From contig NZ_QNRR01000008.1 of NCBI RefSeq assembly GCF_003315205.1, positions 62,001-126,000 on the forward strand: a stretch of 64,000 nt of DNA, read 5' to 3'. Of the stretch, positions 50,364 to 58,935 are shown piece by piece. Source of the DNA: Roseimicrobium gellanilyticum. GTDB lineage: Bacteria > Verrucomicrobiota > Verrucomicrobiia > Verrucomicrobiales > Verrucomicrobiaceae. Both the position numbers and the translations under genes were made by a program. The stretch's first letter is position 1, and every line of letters starts with the position of its first letter. A model generated the notes under the pieces. The model did not search any database. It saw nothing but the letters and a program-made list of their open reading frames with translations, and was not told where the DNA came from.

Positions 50364-51431
50364 TCAAGCAGCGCGCTTCACCCACAGCATGCCCACAAAC
50401 AGCGGGAACTCATCCCGTGCCCGGTTCTCCGCGCGCGCCCGTGGCCCTGGCTGGCTCTGCTTGTCCGAGTGCCACTCCTCGAAACCCGCGAGCAGGAAGC
50501 CTGCGCTGAGCGCGCAGTGCATCAGGTCCGAAAGGTTCTTGTGAAACGAGGTCGTGCTCTCACTCTGTGCCTGCCCGGGGTGCATCACAATCGGGATGCT
50601 CATCGGCGAGCTGTACCCATCCACACGGCGATACTGAATCTTGCGTTCGTCATCGAATCCCCACGCCGTCTGTCGCGGGATGCGGAAGCAGGGGTGATTC
50701 AGCACCCACAGCATGCGACCGCCATCCCGCAGCACCTTCGCCGCAGAGACGCACACCTTGTCCAGGTGCTCCATATTCTGCAGCGCGAGGATGCTGGAGA
50801 CCGCATCGAAGGTCCCAAGCTCCTTCAAGTCCGCAGCATCACGCGTGACATAGCGGATGGGTTTCGGTGACGGATACTCTTCCGCGCGCCGCACCAGGGA
50901 CGCAGAGGCATCCAGTCCCGTGACCTTCGCGCCATGCTCGGACAGCGCCCGGGTGAAGACACCCTGCCCGCAACCGAGGTCGAGGATGGACTCGTCGCGC
51001 TTCGGACGGAGCATGTCCAGCGCACAGGGAATCACGATGCGCTGGTATAGCTCCGAACCCTGCGCGCCGATGATCTTATCATACCAATCTGCCGACTTCT
51101 CCCAGGAGGTGCCGTGCGCGGAGGCATCCCGTGGCTTGCCGGCATGTGGACGGGATGCGGACTTGTGCGGCGTACCCTTGTGGCTGGGGCGTCGCTCGTC
51201 TGAAAAGGGACGCTCACGCTCGCGTTCGCGGTCTCTGTCACCAGTCCTGTCCCGTTCATGAGCGCGAGGCTCATCCCTCTTCCCCTTGTAGCCGGAGTGG
51301 CCGGTGCCTGATTTCTTCCAGGGACCCGCGCCCGAGCCGGTCCCAGACCCAGCTCCAGCGCCCGCCTCATGATCACGCCGTGGACGACGGGGAGGTTGAT
51401 TGGAATGAGGATCACGCTTCTGCCAGGGCAT
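50364..51431 (-). CDS. SAM-dependent methyltransferase with charged disordered N-terminus
   Basis: This 355-residue protein has a disordered first 105 residues, dominated by Arg, Lys, Asp, Glu, Gly, Ser and His (for example ERDRTGDRDRERERER), then a class I methyltransferase domain. Motif I is ILDLGCGQGVFTRALSEHG, followed by VTGLDASASLVRRAEE and the post-I/II features DAADLKELGTFDAVSSILALQNMEHL. A C-terminal insert includes the NHPCFRIPRQTAWGFDD segment. The charged N-terminus resembles RNA-binding disordered tails. Methylation target unknown; an RNA or ribonucleoprotein substrate is only a guess. Confidence 0.88.
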   Translation of the reverse strand: MPWQKRDPHSNQPPRRPRRDHEAGAGAGSGTGSGAGPWKKSGTGHSGYKGKRDEPRAHERDRTGDRDRERERERPFSDERRPSHKGTPHKSASRPHAGKPRDASAHGTSWEKSADWYDKIIGAQGSELYQRIVIPCALDMLRPKRDESILDLGCGQGVFTRALSEHGAKVTGLDASASLVRRAEEYPSPKPIRYVTRDAADLKELGTFDAVSSILALQNMEHLDKVCVSAAKVLRDGGRMLWVLNHPCFRIPRQTAWGFDDERKIQYRRVDGYSSPMSIPIVMHPGQAQSESTTSFHKNLSDLMHCALSAGFLLAGFEEWHSDKQSQPGPRARAENRARDEFPLFVGMLWVKRAA

Positions 51432-51658
51432 GGTGTCCGATCCATCGTACGGATGGGGTTGTCAATATCACGAAGCGTCTCGTGACAGGAACAGGCCTTG
51501 TCCGCATCATATGTCCCTTTGGCAGACCACCTTGCGCCTGCTTATGTGGCTTCCTCCTTCAGGTGAGTGAGTCATGTCACGAGACTTGCCATGACGTTGT
51601 CGTGAGGCGGGCCAGCTTGGTCAGCCCGCCATCACATTCTAGAACACCACTGCCCCCC

Positions 51659-52351
51659 TTACTTCTTCGGCGCCTTGATGGAGAAGTCGTCGTACTGCAC
51701 GTCCACGGCATTCGTGGTCAGGCTGATGAGGGTCTTCGAGTCATGGTTGATGCCCTCGGACTTGAAGCTGCCGACGGCCTTGCCATCGATGCTCACAAAG
51801 ATTTCATCACCGCGCGTGACGACCACCAGGGTGTGCCAGTCTTCCAGGGACAGGGTGACGGGGAAGCTCTTGTTCTTGCTCTTCAGCATCTCCTTGTCTT
51901 CCACGCTCAGACCTTCCGGGGTCTTTTTCTTCGCGTAGATGTCATTGCGGAAGTTGCCTGTCTTGGCATCGCCGATGTTCACCGCCTTCGGGCTCACGTT
52001 CACGTTGCAGATGTGGCCGGCGTGGGACTCCTTGTAGCCCTTGTCGTCGAACCAGAGGTTGAAGCTCTTCGCCTTGTCGCTCACGTAGCGGAATTTCACA
52101 GAGATCTGCAGGTCGCGCTCGGGCTCGATGACCACATTGTCCACGGCGGAATGGTCAGACCCTTCCGGGGTGATGCCGGTCAGCACGCCGTCCTTCACCA
52201 GGCTGCCGCTCTTGTAGTGTCCCCAGCGCTTGCCGAAGCCGTCCTTGGCGAAGTCGTCCGAAAAGATTTCGCGCGAATAGCTGCCGATGGGCTCGGCTGC
52301 GCTGATGACGGCGGTGAGAGAAAGCAGGAGGCAGGGAAGCAGTGTTTTCAT
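51659..52351 (-). CDS. Secreted concanavalin-like protein (DUF1080-type)
   Basis: With the ATG at 52351 (MKTLLPCLLLSLTAVISAAEP) this is 230 residues with a signal peptide ending ISAA. The mature domain has the FSDDFAKDGFGKRWGHYKSGSLVKDGVL beginning and later beta-strand pattern (ISVKFRYVSDKAKSFNLWFDD, WHTLVVVTRGDEIFVSIDGKAVG, VDVQYDDFSIKAP) of the 3-keto-disaccharide hydrolase/DUF1080 concanavalin-like family, common in Verrucomicrobia and Planctomycetes. Some members bind or cleave sugars; a catalytic assignment is not possible from sequence alone. An upstream ATG at 52387 is unlikely. Confidence 0.85.
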   Translation of the reverse strand: MKTLLPCLLLSLTAVISAAEPIGSYSREIFSDDFAKDGFGKRWGHYKSGSLVKDGVLTGITPEGSDHSAVDNVVIEPERDLQISVKFRYVSDKAKSFNLWFDDKGYKESHAGHICNVNVSPKAVNIGDAKTGNFRNDIYAKKKTPEGLSVEDKEMLKSKNKSFPVTLSLEDWHTLVVVTRGDEIFVSIDGKAVGSFKSEGINHDSKTLISLTTNAVDVQYDDFSIKAPKK

Positions 52352-52470
52352 GGGAGTCGAGTGGCCTGCCTTAACGCCCGCGTGCACATCGTTCTACGGA
52401 AATGATCCGGAAATTGCGATGGATGGATGGGTGGGTGGGGGAAGTCATCGCTCGTTGTGACTGGTATGCT

Positions 52471-52503
52471 AAAAAAACAAGCCGCACCCACCCGGGTGCG
52501 GCT
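52471..52503 (-). terminator. Intrinsic terminator, minus strand, copy 2
   Basis: A 10-bp perfect stem (52480-52489 with 52494-52503) with an ACCC loop, followed on the minus strand by TTGTTTTTTT. Its stem sequence (AGCCGCACCC) is almost that of the terminator at 53120-53150. Confidence 0.88.
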
Positions 52504-52664
52504 CTGTACTCGTGGCAGTGTGCTCTACCTCTCAAGTACTGAAATTTTCTTAGTAATCGGCCTCTGTGAGGAAATTGGCTGGCCGTGAAAGTCGAAAGGG
52601 CATTTTGAAGGAACGTGATAAGGGGATGCGCGGGGTGCTGCTACGATTTGTGCGCCGAATGTTT

Positions 52665-52745
52665 TGATGCAGACGAATGCTAATATAAATCACTGCTCAG
52701 AAAATCCAGAGAAATCATAAATTTTCTTCCAAGTAAGCAGTTTCT
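52665..52745 (-). promoter_or_regulatory. Leader-like element, copy 2
   Basis: From TGATGCAG (52665) onward the sequence aligns with 56521-56600 upstream of the autotransporter gene. Shared words are GCTAAT, TAAA, TGCTCA, AAAA, TAAATTT and TAAGCA, with about 70% identity by eye over 75 bp. The element is AT-rich and could hold a promoter. Confidence 0.6.
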
Positions 52746-53119
52746 TTATGGAGCCACAAGTCACTGAAAAACAGGTCATTTCATGCAAAATGCAATCATA
52801 TGGAGAAAAATGATTTAGTGCTCATTTCTAGGGTAATGCCTGATAGGCTTTTCCTTGGCGAGATGCGGTGATCGTTGTCTCCGAGACGGCGGCGACTCGG
52901 GCCTGGCGTGCTGGTCGCTCTACGACCGGCGCTTCCGCTTGAAGCCTCTTCCGGTCCATCGTCTTGCGGTCCGTATCCCGATGGGCACTGCTGCGTTCTG
53001 AGGTGTACCCACAAATTCCCGGCGCGTCTCGCGAAATGACCCACTCGGTTGGCGCCGATGAAGAGCGGTGATGCGCCTACCGGTGTCGCCCGCCGGATTT
53101 TGAGAATCGGAGGCCGAAC

Positions 53120-53150
53120 AAAAAAAGCCGCACCCTTTCGGATGCGGCTC
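53120..53150 (-). terminator. Intrinsic terminator of the inverse autotransporter gene
   Basis: The stem AGCCGCA (53126-53132) with TGCGGCT (53143-53149), extended by CC/GG with one bulged base, closes a CTTTC-type loop. On the minus strand it is followed by TTTTTTTG. It lies 37 bp after the stop codon of the gene ending at 53188. Confidence 0.85.
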
Positions 53151-53187
53151 TTGAAGCACGTGCTGTGCGCTAGCGGCTAGGCTCGCA

Positions 53188-56100
53188 TCAGGGCACCGTG
53201 GTCGGCAGAGTCACGAGCTGGCCGTTCAGGTAGAATTGACCGGACGTGCTGCCCGTGTTCTCCACCTTCTCGGTGTTCTCGTTGCTGACGTGATTGCTGG
53301 ATGCTTCATCCAGCGTGCCATTCACGGACAGCGTGCTGGTATTGTTCCGGCGGATGCGGATGCCCGTCTGGGATGCGCCGCTGATGGTGTTGCCATCGAA
53401 CTGCGTCACGGTCAGCACGGAACTGTTGCTGCTGCGGATGTAGATGCCATACGTCGCATAGGTGGAGTCGCCGATGAGCTGATTGTTGCTCAGCTCGACG
53501 TCGAGTTTCGCGCCGTTGTAGCTGTCCATGGTGATGCCACGGGCAAAGCTGCCGGTCAGCACGTTGCCGGTGACGGTGGCATTGAGCTTGTTGCTGCCCG
53601 TGCCATCCGCGTCGAGGTTGATGCCGGCGTATTCGAAGGCGCCGGAGAGGAGGTTGTTCGTGACGTCCACGTTGAGGCTGGAGTACTCGTCCCGCAGCAC
53701 GTTGATGCCGTTGTAGAACACGCCACTGAGCTGGTTGTTGTCGATGGTCACGTTCATCAGCGAGGTGTCGTTGGACTGCAGCTCGATGCCCGCGCCAGCC
53801 TCCACACTGCCGAAGGCGCCACTCAGCACGTTGTTTTCGATGGTGCCATCAAGGAGCACGCCATGCGACTTGATGCCATTGCTGGTGAAGCGGATGCCGT
53901 TGGAGTCGAAGTCACCCGAGAGGATGTTGTTCGTGACATCGATGACGAGCTGGCTGGAGTCATTCTGGCCCGCATCCAGTGCCTGGTCGAATTCGCCGCT
54001 GAAGGTGTTGCCCACGACGGTGAGTTCCATGCGGTTGCGATCGTAGTTGTCGATGTCGATGCCGCGGCCTTGCGTGTCTCCGCTGAACATGTTGTTCACC
54101 ACATCCACCACCATCCTGGCCTTTTCCTCCGTGGGATCACAGGCGCGGTCGCCGTTGCCCGTGAGCTCAATCATGGAGTCCGAGAAGAAGCCGGAGAAGA
54201 TGTTCTCCTCGACGTCGACGTCCAGGAAGGCGCGCTCCGTCTTGTCGATGTCCAGGCCGTCTTCGAATTCACCCGCGAAGTTGTTGGCCTTCACGAGACC
54301 GGTGAAGCGTGAGCGGTCGCGTCCATCGAGTTCGATGCCGTCCTGCTCGTAGTAGCCGAGCAGGGTGTTGCCTTCGATATTCGTGTCCAGCGTGGAGCGG
54401 CAGTAGCTGGTCACGCGGAAGCCATTGAAGAAGTATCCGTCCAGCACGTTGTCCACGATGGTAAGGTCTTGCGTGGAGCGGTCGTAGCTGTTCGCCTCCA
54501 CGGCGGTGTGGATGAAGCCAGAGAAGTTGTTGCCGGAGATGACGCTAGTCAGCGTGCTGCGGTCATACGTGTCCAGCATGATGACCTGCATGGCGCCCGA
54601 GGCTTTGCGCAGCAGCGGAGACTCGAAGGCGAAGTCATTGTTATCCACCAGCAGGGTCAGGTTGCTGCGGCCGTAGGTCTCCACCTTCACGCCGTGCTCG
54701 CCGGTGAAGAAGCTGTTCTCACGGATGGATGCAGTCGCATCGATGTCGCACTCCGTTTCAATGTAAACGCCGGCGCCATACGCGGAGAAGTGGTTCTGCG
54801 TGACCACGAGGTCCTGCACATTGCGAGCAATGATGCCCGCACCATCGAGGCCCTCGCGGATGTCATACCCGGTGACCTGCACGAAGGGGATGTCCTGAGC
54901 GTAGAAGCCGCCGTAGAGCACAGGGCGCTCGGTATTGCCACCGAAGGTGCGGCCACCCACGCCGGTGAGTGTGTTGAAGGAGCTCACGAACTTCGTGCTG
55001 CCAGACAGTTCGACGGCATCTTCATAGTCGAATCCGGTGCCACCCTGGGTGTACACCGTCCAGGCCTTGCCATGGAGATTGGCATTGCTGCCCGCGAGGT
55101 TTGCGCCTTCGCTGATGGTATCAAAAGGTTTCTCCGCCGTGCCATTCGCGCCGAGTTGCTCGCTTGTGCCTGCCTGGATGCCATTGCCCACCGCTTCGCC
55201 GTTGTTCACGAAGACGACGTCATCTGCCAGCACGACCTGTCCCTGACGTTGGGATACCACCTTCGTCACACGCTGCACCTTGGTGCTGGTGGAAGTCTCC
55301 TCTTCCTCCACGCTGCTGGCCAGCTTCACCGCCGCATTCTGACGGTGCACCGGCTCCGCAAGACGCTCAATCAGGTGACGGCGGCGCGGCTTGAAGGAGT
55401 CACCGATGCGGCTCCAGAAGTTCTTTCCATCGCCGAGGTCTCCGGCTTCAAAGGGAACCTGAAGCTGCATGCCCACGGTCCAGTCGCTGCCGGTGAGGCG
55501 CTCGTCTTCATACCACGTGCCGGAAAGCAGCACCGCAGGCACAGGACGCACCTGCACGCCTGCCTTCCAACCTTCCACGTTGCCGGTGCCGCCTGATTGC
55601 GGACCGAAGGGCTGGTTGTCAAAGCTGTAGTAACCACCGATGAGCGTCACATCCATGTAGCGATCCAGCCAGGGGATGAGCACGGCGATTTCAGCGTCCC
55701 AGCCTTCCATGCCTTCCTCATAGCGACGGAAGAGGCGCTCGATGGTCGTGGTGCGCGTGGTGGTGGTCACGCTCGTGCTGTAGAGCGCGTTCTGCGTGAT
55801 GGCGTTTCCAGCGGCGGTGGGATTGTCCAGCGGAGTCACGCTCTGATGTGCCTGGCTGCTGGTGCTCTGGAACGACTCCCGCGTGCGGAACTCATCCGCG
55901 AGCTGCTTGTCGGAGAGGGGGATGTAGTAGTTCCCGCGAACTTCCACGTAGCGCGTGCCTGCCTCCAGACCCACGCCAAGCTGCCAGAATTGGTTGTTCG
56001 CCTCGGTGTCGAGCATGTCGACGAACATGTTCGCGCCGACGAAGACGCCTTCCTCGAAGAAGCCCGCCTGGTGTCCGTCGTGATTCGTGAGAGCGCTCAC

Positions 56101-56472
56101 CGACTGCGAGCCAAACAGGTGCCGGTAGCCCAAGCCGAGCGAAGTGGCCACCTCACCGCCCTCGCCGTAGGAAACGTAGGGCTCGATGAAGAGCAGCCCG
56201 CCGCTCAGCGTGGAGTCCGCTCCCAGCGAACTCCAGATGGGGGCCACGATGCTGAAGTTCCCGTCTGTGTACGAGTCATTGGTCTTGATGCCCGTGCTCA
56301 CCATCCCGAGGTACATGGGATGTACGGGAGCAGTCTGCAGAGCTTCCTTGGCCGCGGGGTTCTTCTCCGAGGGGGTCCCTGCGGAACTTGAAAGGCCTGT
56401 CAGGAGTAATGAGGACAGGGCGAGTAGAGAGCCAGTGAGTCGTGGGATTCTGGGTTTCATGTTGAAGTTCAT
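53188..56472 (-). CDS. Inverse autotransporter with beta-helix passenger
   Basis: This 1094-residue protein has a signal peptide ending SSSAG (ATGs at 56472 and 56460 both fit). Residues about 50-355 show the beta-barrel of the inverse autotransporter (intimin/invasin-like IAT) family: LGLGYRHLFGSQ, GANMFVDML, EVRGNYYIPLSD, WDAEIAVLIPWLDRYMDVTLIGGYY, WKAGVQVRPVPAVLLSGTWYEDE. A linker (about 370-420) and a right-handed beta-helix follow (about 430-1070), with over twelve units of the type VxNNxLSGxFxxGIxLxxxxxSxLxVxV. The passenger would be displayed outside the cell. It lacks Ig-like passenger domains, unlike intimins. The leader is duplicated at 52665-52745. Confidence 0.9.
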   Translation of the reverse strand: MNFNMKPRIPRLTGSLLALSSLLLTGLSSSAGTPSEKNPAAKEALQTAPVHPMYLGMVSTGIKTNDSYTDGNFSIVAPIWSSLGADSTLSGGLLFIEPYVSYGEGGEVATSLGLGYRHLFGSQSVSALTNHDGHQAGFFEEGVFVGANMFVDMLDTEANNQFWQLGVGLEAGTRYVEVRGNYYIPLSDKQLADEFRTRESFQSTSSQAHQSVTPLDNPTAAGNAITQNALYSTSVTTTTRTTTIERLFRRYEEGMEGWDAEIAVLIPWLDRYMDVTLIGGYYSFDNQPFGPQSGGTGNVEGWKAGVQVRPVPAVLLSGTWYEDERLTGSDWTVGMQLQVPFEAGDLGDGKNFWSRIGDSFKPRRRHLIERLAEPVHRQNAAVKLASSVEEEETSTSTKVQRVTKVVSQRQGQVVLADDVVFVNNGEAVGNGIQAGTSEQLGANGTAEKPFDTISEGANLAGSNANLHGKAWTVYTQGGTGFDYEDAVELSGSTKFVSSFNTLTGVGGRTFGGNTERPVLYGGFYAQDIPFVQVTGYDIREGLDGAGIIARNVQDLVVTQNHFSAYGAGVYIETECDIDATASIRENSFFTGEHGVKVETYGRSNLTLLVDNNDFAFESPLLRKASGAMQVIMLDTYDRSTLTSVISGNNFSGFIHTAVEANSYDRSTQDLTIVDNVLDGYFFNGFRVTSYCRSTLDTNIEGNTLLGYYEQDGIELDGRDRSRFTGLVKANNFAGEFEDGLDIDKTERAFLDVDVEENIFSGFFSDSMIELTGNGDRACDPTEEKARMVVDVVNNMFSGDTQGRGIDIDNYDRNRMELTVVGNTFSGEFDQALDAGQNDSSQLVIDVTNNILSGDFDSNGIRFTSNGIKSHGVLLDGTIENNVLSGAFGSVEAGAGIELQSNDTSLMNVTIDNNQLSGVFYNGINVLRDEYSSLNVDVTNNLLSGAFEYAGINLDADGTGSNKLNATVTGNVLTGSFARGITMDSYNGAKLDVELSNNQLIGDSTYATYGIYIRSSNSSVLTVTQFDGNTISGASQTGIRIRRNNTSTLSVNGTLDEASSNHVSNENTEKVENTGSTSGQFYLNGQLVTLPTTVP

Positions 56473-56803
56473 CTGTAGGGGGTGGCACCCAGTAATGGTA
56501 GGGGGAGTCCGGTTGCCGGTTGATGCAGGGAATTGCTAATGTAAAGAGATGCTCATAAAAGCTAGAAAATTTCTAAATTTCCATGCAATATAAGCATTCA
56601 TTCAATTCATGATTGCGTGCTCACGCTCAGTTGATTGCATGCAGAGTGCCCGATTGCTGACCTGCTGGGGCTTTATTCGCGAATGTAAGGGTTTGCCTGA
56701 TGTGTCTCTTTGTCCTGTAAAGCCCTGAGGCCCGGAGAAACCGCCTCTCTGACAGCATCGGGTGATTGTCAGCAATGTGTGAGAGCAGCTACACTCCTGC
56801 GCC
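56473..56803. other. Divergent upstream region of the inverse autotransporter gene
   Basis: 331 bp between the autotransporter start and the small membrane protein gene (56804). The leader-like AT-rich element (56521-56600) occupies its left part. The remaining part has no recognised gene or repeat. Confidence 0.65.
56521..56600 (-). promoter_or_regulatory. Leader-like element, copy 1
   Basis: AT-rich element 49-128 bp upstream of the autotransporter ATG at 56472, matched by 52665-52745. It contains the near-palindrome TAGAAAATTTCTA (56563-56575). TACATT and TTTACA on the minus strand are possible promoter hexamers, but the placement is uncertain. Confidence 0.6.
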
Positions 56804-57340
56804 ATGGGACGGCGCATCCTGAGCTACTTGGCAAATGTACTGATCTGTGCGGCAATTGTGTTGCCCATCGCCTACGTGTCGCTCTTCCGCATGGTCACCG
56901 GACAATGGTTTCCCAAGCGGCAGGTCGAAACCTTGAGTCATCCCGTCGCGGTGCATGGCTGGACGACGGAGGGCCTCCAACTGACTGATGGTCGCCTTCT
57001 TCGGCTGGCAGGCGTGACCGCACTCCCGAAAGAAAGCATGGCCCTTTCTGAAGCCACCAAACGCGGTGTGGAGGTCTCACAAGATGGCCGCGTCTTCGCG
57101 CTGGTGAGGGTGCATCACTGGTGCGGCAACGACCCAGTTCGCGAACACATCGCGCGGGTCGACCTAGCGGACATGCTCGTCTTTCTTGGAGAGGCCTCTC
57201 CAGTGAAACCACTGAGTGAATGGCAAAAGGAGCTGCTGGCCGCGGGCCCATCTTCCCGATTCGGAGAGCATGGATGGAATGTCAGCCACTATGGCATTTT
57301 CCAAGGCTGGCGGTTCGAAGGGCGACAGGAGGACGAGTGA
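56804..57340 (+). CDS. Small membrane-anchored hypothetical protein
   Basis: This 178-residue protein has one N-terminal membrane helix (about 8-30, MGRRILSYLANVLICAAIVLP...) preceded by arginines. The soluble part contains VHGWTTEGLQLTDGRLLRLAGVTALP, a beta-like stretch faintly resembling the start of nuclease-like or SH3-like folds, then HHWCGNDPVREHIARVDLADMLVFLG. No family was assigned. It converges with the thymidylate synthase gene, 52 bp apart. Confidence 0.75.
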   Translation: MGRRILSYLANVLICAAIVLPIAYVSLFRMVTGQWFPKRQVETLSHPVAVHGWTTEGLQLTDGRLLRLAGVTALPKESMALSEATKRGVEVSQDGRVFALVRVHHWCGNDPVREHIARVDLADMLVFLGEASPVKPLSEWQKELLAAGPSSRFGEHGWNVSHYGIFQGWRFEGRQEDE

Positions 57341-57392
57341 TCGGGCAAAGTCCCTCACACCGCATTTCGGATTCCGCCCTCCGGATTCTTTC

Positions 57393-58187
57393 TCACACCG
57401 CAATCTCCGCCTTGATGGCCGGATGCGGGTCATAGCCTTCCAGGGTGAAATCTTCGAACTTGAAGGCATCGATATCCTTCACGTCCGGATTGATGCGCAT
57501 GGTGGGCAGGGGACGCGGGTCGCGCGTGAGTTGAAGGCGCGCCTGCTCGAGATGGTTCTTGTACAGGTGCAGGTCACCGAAGGTGTGCACGAAGTCGCCC
57601 GGCTGCAGGTCGCACACCTGCGCCACCATCATGGTGAGCAGGGCGTAGCTGGCGATGTTGAAAGGCACGCCAAGGAAGAGGTCCGCGCTGCGCTGGTAGA
57701 GCTGGCAGCTCAGTTTTCCATTATCCACGAAGAACTGGAACATCAAATGGCACGGCGGCAGGGCCATGTCCTCGATGTGGGCCACATTCCACGCGCTCAC
57801 GATGTGGCGTCGCGAGTACGGCGAGGTCTTGATGCGCTGGATGACGTCCGCAATCTGGTCGTGCTCGCGGCCGTCCTGTCCCTTCCAGCGGCGCCACTGG
57901 GCTCCATACACGGGGCCGAGGTTGCCTTCCTCGTCCGCCCACTCATCCCAGATGGTGACCTTGTTCTCGTGGAGGTACTTGATGTTCGTGTCCCCCTTCA
58001 GGAACCAGAGCAGCTCATGGATGATGCTGCGCAGGTGCAGCTTCTTCGTCGTCAGGCAGGGGAAGCCCACGCTCAGGTCATAGCGTGACTGCTCACCAAA
58101 GACTGAGTACGCGCCCACGCCGGTGCGGTCCGCACGGAAGCTTCCGTGGTCGAGCACTTTGCGGAGGAGGCGGTGGTATTCTTCCAT
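57393..58187 (-). CDS. thyA: Thymidylate synthase
   Basis: With the ATG at 58187 ([15 protein letters not shown]) this is 264 residues, exactly the length of the Escherichia coli enzyme. The nucleophile Cys146 lies in [12 protein letters not shown]. The phosphate-binding Arg is in RADRTGVG (20-25), R126-R127 in [33 protein letters not shown] carries the dUMP-binding segment, and [12 protein letters not shown] follows. It makes dTMP from dUMP with methylenetetrahydrofolate. A start at 58223 adds 12 residues without family support. Confidence 0.98.
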   Translation of the reverse strand: MEEYHRLLRKVLDHGSFRADRTGVGAYSVFGEQSRYDLSVGFPCLTTKKLHLRSIIHELLWFLKGDTNIKYLHENKVTIWDEWADEEGNLGPVYGAQWRRWKGQDGREHDQIADVIQRIKTSPYSRRHIVSAWNVAHIEDMALPPCHLMFQFFVDNGKLSCQLYQRSADLFLGVPFNIASYALLTMMVAQVCDLQPGDFVHTFGDLHLYKNHLEQARLQLTRDPRPLPTMRINPDVKDIDAFKFEDFTLEGYDPHPAIKAEIAV

Positions 58188-58355
58188 GGCAGCAGGATGA
58201 AGCACAGCCGGGGGCGACTGCAATTCGAATCCAAAACGTTACGGCGCGGCGCTGATGAAGGGCACTCCTGATTTGGGGCGGGGCCTTCGCTCCCGCCTTG
58301 CGCCGGAGGGTTTCAGTTGTATGCATCGCCACCGCCGAACCAATCCCTCTGCAAG

Positions 58356-58820
58356 ATGGCAAAGCTCTTCACGCTGATTTTCATTCTGGCCGGGCTGGGG
58401 CTCATCGTCCTCGGGGTGGTGCGTTTCAAGGAGGGAAAGGCCAGCAACGGCTGGACCGAGGTCCCGGCAAAGGTGCAGAGCGCGGAGATGGGCAAGACAC
58501 GGAAGAAGAGCAGCGGCTACCGCTACCATGCCCACATCACCTACACCTATGAGGTGCAGGGCGTGCCGTACACCGGTCGGCAGGTGGGGTTGGCAGGGCA
58601 GGGCTCCGGCAGTCAAAGTCACGCGCAGAAGCTGCTGAAGCAATACGCCGCAGGCAGCAGCGTGAAGGCCTACTATGATCCTGCCAGGCCGGAGAACGCT
58701 GTGCTCATCCGGGGTGTCGGCTCCAGCATCTGGGTGGTGTTTGTAGTGGGGACAATCTTCGTGATCATGGGCCTCTACCTCATGCTTCGCGGGCTGATGC
58801 GAGTGGCTGCCGCAAGGTGA
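58356..58820 (+). CDS. DUF3592-type membrane protein
   Basis: The ATG at 58356 (MAKLFTLIFILAGLGLIVLG) gives 154 residues; a start at 58317 is unlikely. Two membrane helices (about 3-24 and 125-145) flank a beta domain with the family pattern: NGWTEVPAKVQSAEM, YHAHITYTYEVQGVPYTGRQVG, YAAGSSVKAYYDPARPENAVL. This matches DUF3592, a module with unknown role often found in membrane proteins of many phyla. Confidence 0.88.
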   Translation: MAKLFTLIFILAGLGLIVLGVVRFKEGKASNGWTEVPAKVQSAEMGKTRKKSSGYRYHAHITYTYEVQGVPYTGRQVGLAGQGSGSQSHAQKLLKQYAAGSSVKAYYDPARPENAVLIRGVGSSIWVVFVVGTIFVIMGLYLMLRGLMRVAAAR

Positions 58821-58935
58821 TGCCCGTGCGTGGCAACCGGTGAGCGGGATTTTTCCGCGAATAGAGACCCTGGGTATCACGAATGCTCGTGGATGCACAA
58901 TCATCAGAAAGACCCCGCATACCTTCCTTCTCTCT

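Larger units (their letters stand above)
52471..52745 (-). ncRNA. Candidate small transcript between duplicate leader and terminator
   Basis: The unit reads, on the minus strand, leader element (52745-52665), about 160 bp of sequence without a convincing gene, then the terminator ending at 52471. The only ATG frame is 17 codons (MPFRLSRPANFLTEADY) with no ribosome-binding site. A small RNA of roughly 200 nt or the scar of a lost gene would both fit. No known RNA family was recognised. Confidence 0.3.
52352..53187. other. Gene-poor 836-bp region with duplicate leader and terminator
   Basis: No gene is assigned. From left to right it holds an intrinsic terminator pointing left (52471-52503), a possible short transcript region, the AT-rich leader-like element (52665-52745), a GC-rich stretch of about 250 bp from 52850, and the autotransporter's own terminator (53120-53150). 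One minus-strand frame (about 53085 to 52852, 76 codons, no good start) reads HHRSSSAPTEWVISRDAP to GKAYQALP; it was not annotated. Confidence 0.6.

Noticed and set aside
51606-51630. Hairpin GGCGGGC/GCCCGCC after the DUF1080-type gene as a terminator
   Set aside because: The stem is only 7 bp with an 11-base loop, and no T-run follows on the relevant strand.
53236-54312. 358-codon plus-strand frame, and one at 54469-55596
   Set aside because: Antisense to the beta-helix part of the inverse autotransporter; low-complexity Val/Ala/Asp content.
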